Shown: piece by piece, positions 1-6,285 of the stretch
Layout: every line of letters begins with the position of its first letter
Numbering within the stretch: the first letter of the stretch is position 1
Origin: Verrucomicrobiota bacterium
GTDB lineage: Bacteria > Verrucomicrobiota > Verrucomicrobiia > Chthoniobacterales > UBA10450
Length of the DNA: 27,024 nt
Direction: 5' to 3'
Assembly (NCBI GenBank): GCA_003217965.1
Contig: QHNB01000229.1
Coordinates: 1-27,024, forward strand
The notes under the pieces: generated by a model
What the model saw: the letters and a program-made list of their open reading frames with translations, nothing else
Told to the model about the DNA's origin: nothing
Database searches by the model: none
Position numbers and translations under genes: made by a program

Positions 1-184
1 TTTGCTGGAGCTCGGCGCTCCTTCTTTCCAATTCCGCCCGCTTTTTTTCCAGGTCGGCCTCTTCCCTGGCGAGCTGCTTTTCCGTGGATTGCCCGGCGGC
101 GCTTAAAGCGCCGGCAAAAAGTAAACAGGCGGCGAGGCCACCGAAGATAGCCCACCTGAGAAACAAATTTTTCGTCACTTTCAT
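1..184 (-). CDS. Exported coiled-coil protein, N-terminal fragment (runs off the left edge)
   Basis: An ATG at 184-182 opens a frame that stays open to the window edge (61 codons). Residues 1-5 (MKVTK) are basic, residues 12-30 are hydrophobic and small-residue rich (AIFGGLAACLLFAGALSAA), as in a Sec signal peptide. From residue 32 the chain is very rich in Glu, Lys, Arg, Leu and Gln (for example KQLAREEADLEKKRAELERR), which fits the start of a periplasmic coiled coil. No domain can be named from this fragment. It could be a murein-hydrolase activator type coiled-coil protein or a lineage-specific protein. There is no clear ribosome binding site. It diverges from the DUF3008 gene with a 93-base gap. 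Confidence 0.6.
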   Translation of the reverse strand, partial: MKVTKNLFLRWAIFGGLAACLLFAGALSAAGQSTEKQLAREEADLEKKRAELERRSAELQQ

Positions 185-277
185 TTCGCTTGCCGGTAGC
201 TAATTGATCGCCTTTCTCTCGGGCGATAAGTTCAAGCACGCGAAAACCATTCGTGCATCGCGTTGCGAAACAGAGGT

Positions 278-532
278 ATGCCTGCAAAGTCCAAGAAACA
301 ACAGATGGCGGCTGGGGCTGCGCTGGCTGCGAAGCGTGGTGAGCGTTCACGCTCCTCGCTCAAGGGAGCATCGAGGCAGATGGCAAGGTCGATGAGCGAG
401 GAGCAACTGGAAGATTTCGCCAGGACAAGGCGAAAGAGTCTTCCGACTAAAAAACGGAGCCGCGACACCAACCCGAGCTCGAAATCTGCCCGCGATCGCA
501 AAACCACCAGCGGAAAGAGCCGTGATCGTTAA
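278..532 (+). CDS. DUF3008 family small basic protein
   Basis: The 84-residue product begins MPAKSKKQQMAAGAALAAKR, which I recognise as the start of the DUF3008 family, followed by the family-like stretch SLKGASRQMARSMSEEQLED and FARTRRKSLP at residues 48-57. The function of the family is unknown. The product is strongly basic (Lys/Arg plus Ser-rich tail from residue 55), so nucleic-acid binding is possible but unproven. The frame is open back to a TTG at 263, but the family start is the ATG at 278, preceded almost immediately by AGAGG. Its TAA stop overlaps the thrS stop on the other strand within the four bases TTAA (529-532). Confidence 0.8.
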   Translation: MPAKSKKQQMAAGAALAAKRGERSRSSLKGASRQMARSMSEEQLEDFARTRRKSLPTKKRSRDTNPSSKSARDRKTTSGKSRDR

Positions 533-2460
533 GCGCGTCGCTCTTTGATCGCGCTCAAAAGATCGGCGATTACTTCGCCGCGCGGCTTCGCCCCAAGATT
601 TCCTTTGCCATGAACGCGGATGCTTACGGCGTTCGCGTCCATGTCGCGTTTCCCGATAACAAGCATAGTGTGCACTTTCATCTGCTCGGCGCGCTGGATC
701 TTGCCGTTGATCTTATCGGTTGATTCATCAATCTCGGCGCGAACCTGGTTAGCTCGAAGTTCAGTGTGAATGGCTCTCGCATAACGCAGCAGCTCCGGTT
801 CGTCTCCGATCGACAGAATGCGTACCTGTTCCGGCGCGAGCCAGAGCGGGAAATTGCCGGCATAATGTTCGATCAGAAATCCGATAAAACGTTCGTGCGT
901 GCCGAGTGGGGCGCGATGAATACAAAGCGGCGTCTTCTCTTTGTTGTCGCGGTCCTTGTAAACGAGGTTCAACCGGCGAGGCTGCGCGAAATCGACCTGG
1001 TTGGTGGCGATAGTAAACTCACGTCCGATCACACTCCAGACCTGCACGTCAATTTTCGGCCCATAGAAGGCTGCTTCGTTAGCGACTTCAACGTAATTGA
1101 TCCCGGAGTCTTTGAGGACGCGACGCGTCATTTCCTCGGTCTGTTTCCAAAGCTCCGGTTCATCAACAAACTTCTGACCGAGTCCAGCCGGATCGTGGGT
1201 CGAGAACCGCATCAGGTATTTATCGATGCCGAATAGTTTGAAATAATTTAAGTACATCTCATTCACTGCATTGAACTCGGCTTCGAACTGCTCCGGCGTC
1301 ATGTAAATGTGCGCGTCGTTCATCTGCAGCGAGCGAACCCGCATCAGTCCGAATAACTCGCCGCTCTTCTCGTAGCGATAATCCGTCCCATACTCCGCCA
1401 GCCGTAGCGGGAGGTCGCGATAGCTGCGAGGCAACGCTGCAAATAACTTGTGGTGATGCGGGCAATTCATCGCTTTGAGATAATAGCGATCGGATAGCTG
1501 ATCGATTTTAGAATCGATCTTTTCCCTTTCCTCCCAGGCATCGAACTGATCGCCAGCTTGTGAGTCGCTCCATTGCCCAGTCTCTAATTCGTGCTGAAGT
1601 TTTGCACGGTCGATTACCAACTCCATATGCTCGCGCCGTTTCCCTTCTTCAACAATCGACATTGGTGGAAACATCGACTCGGCGTAGTAGGGAAGATGAC
1701 CGCTCTTCTTGTACAAGCTTTCCCGCGCGATGTGGGGAGTGCGGACACGTTGATAGCCAGCGGCGAACTCTGTTTCCTTCGCGAGTTTCTCCAGTTCTTC
1801 GGCAACGACCGCGCCGCGGGGAAGAAACATTGGCAGACCTGGGCCGACATCGTCATCGAAAACGAAGAGTTCCAGTTCACGGCCAAGCTTGCGATGATCT
1901 CGTTTCTTCGCTTCCTCGAGCATGGCGAAGTAGTCGTCCAGTTCCTTCTTTGTCTTGAAGGCAGTCCCATAGATTCGCTGAAGCTGAGGATTCTTTTCGT
2001 CACCTTTGTAGTAAGCGCTCGCCACATTCGTTAGCCGAAATGCGCCGATATCCCCGGTGCGCTTTGCGTGTGGGCCCGCGCAAAGATCGACAAACTCGCC
2101 GTTGCGGTAGAGCGAGATCTTTTCGTCGGCGGGAATGTTCTCGATTATGTCGAGCTTATACTTGGAGGGTTCAGATCTCGCGCTAAGCGCACCAAGTTCG
2201 CCACGGTTCGCCATCGCCAGTGCTTCATCGCGCGAGACTTCCATGCGTTCGAACGAATGGTTGGCTTTGATCTCCTTCTTCATCTCGGCTTCAATCTTGT
2301 CGAAATCCTCCGGCGAGATACGGTGCGAAAGATCAACGTCGTAGTAAAAACCGTTCTCGACAGGGGGACCGGCGGCGAATTGCGCTTCCGGCCAGATTTT
2401 CAAGATCGCGGTGGCCAACACGTGCGCCGCCGAGTGGCGGAGACGCTCGACGTCTGTCAT
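529..2460 (-). CDS. thrS: Threonyl-tRNA synthetase, TGS-less, with an internal insertion
   Basis: Charges tRNA-Thr with threonine in the cytoplasm. With the ATG at 2460 the protein has 643 residues. It starts directly in the editing domain (RHSAAH, H9 and H13; CAGPH, C127 and H131), then the class II core with MNCPHH, DAHIY and CIHRA giving the expected zinc ligands C333, H384 and H515, and a C-terminal anticodon-binding domain from about residue 545. The TGS domain that precedes the editing domain in E. coli ThrRS is absent. About 53 extra residues lie between the SMF of the motif 1 region and MNCP (residues 264-323, DNA 1492-1671), rich in Glu, Lys and Asp. The frame is open to 2607, but that extension reads through an intergenic repeat (2509-2537), so I chose 2460. 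No Shine-Dalgarno site is visible. Confidence 0.95.
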   Translation of the reverse strand: MTDVERLRHSAAHVLATAILKIWPEAQFAAGPPVENGFYYDVDLSHRISPEDFDKIEAEMKKEIKANHSFERMEVSRDEALAMANRGELGALSARSEPSKYKLDIIENIPADEKISLYRNGEFVDLCAGPHAKRTGDIGAFRLTNVASAYYKGDEKNPQLQRIYGTAFKTKKELDDYFAMLEEAKKRDHRKLGRELELFVFDDDVGPGLPMFLPRGAVVAEELEKLAKETEFAAGYQRVRTPHIARESLYKKSGHLPYYAESMFPPMSIVEEGKRREHMELVIDRAKLQHELETGQWSDSQAGDQFDAWEEREKIDSKIDQLSDRYYLKAMNCPHHHKLFAALPRSYRDLPLRLAEYGTDYRYEKSGELFGLMRVRSLQMNDAHIYMTPEQFEAEFNAVNEMYLNYFKLFGIDKYLMRFSTHDPAGLGQKFVDEPELWKQTEEMTRRVLKDSGINYVEVANEAAFYGPKIDVQVWSVIGREFTIATNQVDFAQPRRLNLVYKDRDNKEKTPLCIHRAPLGTHERFIGFLIEHYAGNFPLWLAPEQVRILSIGDEPELLRYARAIHTELRANQVRAEIDESTDKINGKIQRAEQMKVHTMLVIGKRDMDANAVSIRVHGKGNLGAKPRGEVIADLLSAIKERRA

Positions 2461-2508
2461 TTGCGCGCGCTGTTCTAAGCTTTTGCGTTCTTCGTTCACA
2501 GTCAGTAA

Positions 2509-2537
2509 GAGATTCCTCGACTCGGCTCGAAATGACA
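2509..2537 (-). repeat. 29-base REP-like unit (type A) in the thrS/pcm divergent region
   Basis: On the minus strand this reads TGTCATTTCGAGCCGAGTCG followed by AGGAATCTC. It aligns base for base with the type A units at 24502-24530, 22003-22031 and 15539-15564. It lies alone here, without a type B partner, between the thrS start (2460) and the pcm start, so any transcript of thrS initiating upstream of it would carry it in the 5' leader. The arms AT-TC/GA-AT can form a short stem. Confidence 0.75.
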
Positions 2538-2551
2538 ACGAACTTTGCCGG

Positions 2552-3268
2552 GTGGGGCGAGTTTGGCAATTATTGATGCTCGCGCTGCTGGCTGGCGCCG
2601 GCTGCAATCATGCGCGTACGTCCGTTGCTGATTTCGCGACGGAGCGTGAGCGTATGGTGAAGGAGCAAATCGTGATGCGGGGCGTGATGGAGGAGAGTGT
2701 GCTCGAGGCAATGAGGAAAGTGCCGCGGGAGGAGTTTGTTCCGGAAGAATTCCGTGCCGCTAGTTACGACGATCGACCGTTACCAATCGGTTACGACCAA
2801 ACCATTTCGCAGCCTTTTATCGTGGCCTTTATGACCGAACAACTGCGTCCACAGGCGGGCGATCGCGTCTTGGAAATTGGGACCGGTTCAGGTTACCAAG
2901 CAGCAATCCTGGCCGAGCTCGTCGCGGAAGTTTATTCGATCGAAATTATTGAACCGCTGGCGAAAATGGCTGAAGCAACACTTCAACGCCTCGGTTACAA
3001 AAATGTGCACGTCAAAGCCGGTGATGGCTACAAAGGTTGGCCCGAGCATGCGCCGTTCGACTGCGTTATTGTCACTTGCGCACCCGACCACGTGCCAAAG
3101 CCGCTTGTCGAGCAGCTAAAAGAAGGCGGTCGGATGATTATCCCGGTGGGACCGTTCGGCGAGCAGGATTTGTATCTGCTCGAAAAAGAAAACGGTGAGT
3201 TGCGACAGCGCGCCGTCTCGCCGGTGCGCTTTGTACCGATGACCGGAGAAGCGGTTGAACGGAAGTGA
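2552..3268 (+). CDS. pcm: Protein-L-isoaspartate O-methyltransferase, probably exported
   Basis: Uses S-adenosylmethionine to methylate isoaspartyl residues in damaged proteins, starting their repair. Family hallmarks are clear: MVKEQIVMRGV, VPREEFVPEEF, the PIGYDQTISQPFIVAFM segment, the SAM-binding VLEIGTGSGYQAAILAEL, and DHVPKPLVEQLKEGGR near the end. I prefer the GTG at 2552 because it gives a basic residue and then a hydrophobic run ending in Cys (LLMLALLAGAGC), resembling a lipoprotein or Sec signal. The ATG at 2576 would lack the basic n-region. The -3 position of the lipobox is Gly, so lipidation is doubtful. Periplasmic location is inferred from this leader only. The longer frame back to 2411 overlaps thrS antisense and is not credible. 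Divergent from thrS, no obvious operon partner downstream. Confidence 0.88.
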   Translation: MGRVWQLLMLALLAGAGCNHARTSVADFATERERMVKEQIVMRGVMEESVLEAMRKVPREEFVPEEFRAASYDDRPLPIGYDQTISQPFIVAFMTEQLRPQAGDRVLEIGTGSGYQAAILAELVAEVYSIEIIEPLAKMAEATLQRLGYKNVHVKAGDGYKGWPEHAPFDCVIVTCAPDHVPKPLVEQLKEGGRMIIPVGPFGEQDLYLLEKENGELRQRAVSPVRFVPMTGEAVERK

Positions 3269-3352
3269 AACGGCGGCAGCCTAGTCGCCTGCCTGTTCGT
3301 CACACAATCGTTACTTGCGGCAAAAACAGTATGCCACCTAATCTGAAACTCG

Positions 3353-3727
3353 ATGAATCCGGCCGAATTGTTCCGCCGCGACAGCGATGGAGTTGAGCTC
3401 GCCAAAGGCGAAACGCTTTTCCACGAAGGGGATCGCGGCGATTGCATGTACGTCCTACTCGAGGGCTCAGCCGATGTGCGCGTCGGCGAGATGTTGGTGG
3501 AGAGCGCGACCCCCGGGGCCCTGCTCGGAGAAATGGCCCTGGTCGATTCCAGTCCACGCACTGCAACCGTGATAGCGACGGAGCATTGTCGTCTGGCCAA
3601 AATTGATGAACGGCGTTTCCATTTCCTCGTACAGCAGACGCCCTATTTTGCGACGCATGTCATGAAAGTTCTGACTGAGCGATTGCGGCATATGAATCTG
3701 CTGAACAAAACGAGCTCGGTCGTGTGA
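3353..3727 (+). CDS. Stand-alone cyclic nucleotide-binding domain protein
   Basis: The 124-residue product is a single cNMP-binding domain of the CRP/PKA-regulatory type with no DNA-binding helix-turn-helix. LAKGETLFHEGDRGDCMYVLLEGSA (residues 17-40, shown in part) is the usual first half of the beta barrel. The phosphate-binding cassette is GEMALVDSSPRTATV (residues 59-73), with the ligand-contacting Glu60 and Arg69 both present, so binding of a cyclic nucleotide is plausible. The C-terminal helix (residues 95-116) would be the lid. With no output domain it must act through a partner protein, which cannot be identified here. It lies 84 bases after pcm on the same strand and converges with the next gene. 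Confidence 0.85.
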   Translation: MNPAELFRRDSDGVELAKGETLFHEGDRGDCMYVLLEGSADVRVGEMLVESATPGALLGEMALVDSSPRTATVIATEHCRLAKIDERRFHFLVQQTPYFATHVMKVLTERLRHMNLLNKTSSVV

Positions 3728-3745
3728 CCGATGCCCACGCCGCGC

Positions 3746-4309
3746 CTATTTAATTTCGGCTAACTTTTTCAGATCTACGCGCTTGGCCCACTCCTGAAGC
3801 GCCGCAGAATCCTGATCTTTGGTCTCGATTTGCACGAAATACCGTTTCGCCACCATTAGCCAGAGAGTGCCGTGTTTTCCCTCGTTCTCAAATGTCTCGA
3901 AGCCCTGATTGCCATCGAGCGTCACCGATTTTGAATAACCTTCGGTCGAGCTGGTTGAAAAATTCCAGGCCGCTGTTGTGGCTTCGACGTAATCGGGATT
4001 AGCTGCCGAGTCGAGAATGCTGATCGAAGTCGTCGGCGCGTTATCACCTTCACCTTTGCGATAATCGCGATGCACATTCGTTAGTTTGAATCCGCCGGCA
4101 TCGGTCGTCGATCCTTCCGCTTTGTCAGCGGTCCATCCTGCCGGCGCCTCGGGCAACAGGGGAAGCAGCTTCGTGTAGTCAACCACATTGATCAGCGAGG
4201 GCAATTCCTGCGATCGGGTCGGCCATGGTATGACAACGGCTGCCAAGGCGAGCGCAAGCAGCGAAATTTGCGCTGCGACCAAATGGAGATGACGAAATGC
4301 CCGGTTCAC
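3746..4309 (-). CDS. Exported protein of unknown function
   Basis: The product is 187 residues with the GTG start at 4309, which has an AAGGGAG sequence three bases upstream, the clearest ribosome binding site in the window. Residues 10-31 (hydrophobic, LVAAQISLLALALAAVVIPW) followed by PTRSQ form a Sec signal peptide with likely cleavage near SQ-E. The mature part contains LINVVDYTKLLPLLPEAPAGW and a C-terminal EWAKRVDLKKLAEIK. I do not recognise a domain. The pattern of alternating short strands (VAKRYFVQIETKD) suggests a small periplasmic alpha/beta fold. The frame is open back to 4450, but that part is polar and overlaps the diverging glycosyltransferase region. Function unknown. Confidence 0.65.
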   Translation of the reverse strand: MNRAFRHLHLVAAQISLLALALAAVVIPWPTRSQELPSLINVVDYTKLLPLLPEAPAGWTADKAEGSTTDAGGFKLTNVHRDYRKGEGDNAPTTSISILDSAANPDYVEATTAAWNFSTSSTEGYSKSVTLDGNQGFETFENEGKHGTLWLMVAKRYFVQIETKDQDSAALQEWAKRVDLKKLAEIK

Positions 4310-4423
4310 GCGCTCCCTTGCCCGTACTCGATTGACTTCGGCGAGGCCCTTTGTCAAGACGCGAACGATGTTGCCGCGAAATACAATCGTTGTCTTTATA
4401 TCAGTCGCGGCGTTGGCGGCTCG

Positions 4424-5770
4424 ATGCTGGAAAATTGGGCGGGAGACCAAGCCGGCTTTGTTGGCACGGAATTTCCGATTCTGCCTTTTACCGCTGCGAT
4501 CGCTTACAACTTTTTCGGGGTACAGGAATGGGTCGGACGATTGCAGGCGATTTTGGCCTTTGTCTTATCGCTGCCTTTCCTCTTCGGAATTGTTCGGCGC
4601 GCTTTTGATGAAACGGTAGCTAGGTACGCGCTTGTTTTTTACTCATTTGCGCCACTCTCAATTGCGGCTGGGCGCGCTTTTTTGCCGGACATGTCAGCGC
4701 TCGCCCTTGCCTTTGCTGGATTTTATTTTCTCTGGCGCGGTCTAGCCGGTTCGCATGACGGCCGCACGCATGATTCTGCCGCCAGTGACCAGACCTCCGC
4801 ACGAGGCTACGGCTCGGCAGGCGGCGGCAACTACAATCTGCTGATCGCCTCGATCGTGACCGGCCTGGCTCTGTTGATCAAACCTCCGATGGCGACGATT
4901 GCCGCGCCGATGGCAGCCGTAGCCTGGCGAAAATTCGGGATCGAAATGTTTCGTCGGCCACTGCTATGGCTCCTTGCCGTGATCGCGCTGCTTCCCTCCG
5001 TTTTTTGGTACTGGCATGCCTACTGGATCGCCCAAAATTTTTATCCGTATCACTTTTTTGGCGCCGGTGGCGTTCGCATCATGGGCTTGAGCTGGTACGG
5101 CCATATTGTCTTTCAGACAATCACGAGCACGCTCACCCCCATTCTCTTCGCAATCGCCGCTCTCGGACTCTTCGTCTCGCGAGACAATCCGTGCGCCGGG
5201 CCGTTTCGTTGGTGGCTCATTGCAATGATTGCCTTCGTCATCGTTGTCGGCTACGGCAATCGCCATCAATGGTATCAGCTGCCCCTTGTTCCGATTGCGG
5301 CTGCCTTTGGCGGCGCCGCGCTGAAGTTTGTGGAGAAAAAATGGACTCAGGGCGCCGCAATCGGATTGGTGACGATCTTTCTGGCGTTCTCGTTCTTCTG
5401 CGGTCGCCAATTCTTTACTCCGGCGGCGCAGGCACTCTGGAAATTAGGTCGTGAATTACGCGATCAAACTCCAGTCAGCGCGCTGGTTATCGCAGCGGAT
5501 GATGGCGACCCCACCGCATTTTATTATGCCCATCGCAAAGGGTGGCATTTTCTGGAGAAAAATGGCGTTTACGACGGGAACCCAGCCAACAGCGCGCAAA
5601 TTATTTCGAATCTGGAAAGGTTGCGTGGACGTGGCGCTACGCACCTTGTCTTTTACAGCGGTACACTTTGGTGGCTCGATTACTACACAGACTTTGCCGA
5701 TTATCTGGCACGCAATGCTTCTCTCAAGAGCGCGAAGGCAGATTACCGAATTTACAAACTAGCCCCATGA
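4424..5770 (+). CDS. Membrane glycosyltransferase of the family 39 / ArnT type, 5' end probably damaged
   Basis: A polytopic transferase expected to move a sugar from a polyprenyl-phosphate donor to an acceptor on the periplasmic side. The conserved NWAGDQAGFVGTEFPILPF, EWVGRLQAI, and SFAPLSIAAGRAFLPDMSAL stretches match this family, followed by about seven further hydrophobic helices and a soluble C-terminal part. From the ATG at 4424 it has 448 residues. The frame is open back to a TTG at 4268, but that part is polar, Cys-rich and antisense to the neighbouring gene's start. The usual first membrane helix and the catalytic acidic loop after it are not present in this frame. A hydrophobic segment (RNTIVVFISVAALAARCW) lies at 4377-4430 in another frame. 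The stop overlaps the next start as ATGA. Confidence 0.75.
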   Translation: MLENWAGDQAGFVGTEFPILPFTAAIAYNFFGVQEWVGRLQAILAFVLSLPFLFGIVRRAFDETVARYALVFYSFAPLSIAAGRAFLPDMSALALAFAGFYFLWRGLAGSHDGRTHDSAASDQTSARGYGSAGGGNYNLLIASIVTGLALLIKPPMATIAAPMAAVAWRKFGIEMFRRPLLWLLAVIALLPSVFWYWHAYWIAQNFYPYHFFGAGGVRIMGLSWYGHIVFQTITSTLTPILFAIAALGLFVSRDNPCAGPFRWWLIAMIAFVIVVGYGNRHQWYQLPLVPIAAAFGGAALKFVEKKWTQGAAIGLVTIFLAFSFFCGRQFFTPAAQALWKLGRELRDQTPVSALVIAADDGDPTAFYYAHRKGWHFLEKNGVYDGNPANSAQIISNLERLRGRGATHLVFYSGTLWWLDYYTDFADYLARNASLKSAKADYRIYKLAP

Positions 5771-6255
5771 CTACTCCACCTGTCCAAATCCGTGATGCCA
5801 GCATTTCGGACGTTCCCATTATCCTGCAGTTGATCCGTGATCTCGCGACTTATGAGCGTGCACCCAATGATGTCATCGCAACGGAGGAAGGGTTGCGAGA
5901 GGTACTGTTTGGGGCTGAGCCGTCAGCAAAAGTCATCCTTATTTTTGAAGGTAATGAGCCAGTAGGTTTTGCCGTTTATTTTTTCAATTTCTCGACCTGG
6001 TTGGGCCGGCCCGGTCTGTACCTGGAAGATCTTTTTGTGAAACCGGAAACACGCGGTCGTGGTTATGGTCGTGTGTTGCTGATTCATCTGGCCAAGATTG
6101 CGCGTGATCACGGCTGCGGCCGGATGGAATGGGCGGTGCTCAATTGGAATGAACCGGCAATCCAGTTCTACAGGAAATTGGGAGCGATCCCGCTGGAAGA
6201 TTGGACGGTGTTTCGACTGACGCAAAATGGGATCAATCGTTTGGCTGAAGCGTGA
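5767..6255 (+). CDS. GNAT N-acetyltransferase resembling diamine acetyltransferase (SSAT)
   Basis: The 162-residue protein is a complete GNAT domain. The acetyl-CoA site is the motif LFVKPETRGRGYGRVLL (residues about 92-108). The surrounding pattern, LATYERAPNDV, then LYLEDLFV, NWNEPAIQFYRKLGA and a C-terminal DWTVFRLT, resembles the spermidine/spermine and thialysine acetyltransferases, so an amine or polyamine substrate is possible. That is a family-level guess; other small amines or amino acids cannot be excluded. The ATG at 5767 shares ATGA with the stop of the glycosyltransferase, which implies translational coupling. The longer frame from 5542 is a shadow inside the glycosyltransferase gene. 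Confidence 0.88.
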   Translation: MTTPPVQIRDASISDVPIILQLIRDLATYERAPNDVIATEEGLREVLFGAEPSAKVILIFEGNEPVGFAVYFFNFSTWLGRPGLYLEDLFVKPETRGRGYGRVLLIHLAKIARDHGCGRMEWAVLNWNEPAIQFYRKLGAIPLEDWTVFRLTQNGINRLAEA

Positions 6256-6285
6256 TTATTAAGCTCGCGGAGACGCAGCGAAAAA

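Noticed and set aside
1591..2034. 147-residue plus-strand frame opposite thrS
   Set aside because: It is antisense to the conserved ThrRS core and has no recognisable motif.
2411..2551. Longer pcm start inside thrS
   Set aside because: It is antisense to the thrS 5' end and reads through the repeat; the hydrophobic leader begins only at about 2552.
2461..2607. N-terminal extension of thrS by 49 residues as a missing TGS domain
   Set aside because: The extension translates the 29-base intergenic palindrome and low-similarity DNA, and shows no TGS-like sequence.
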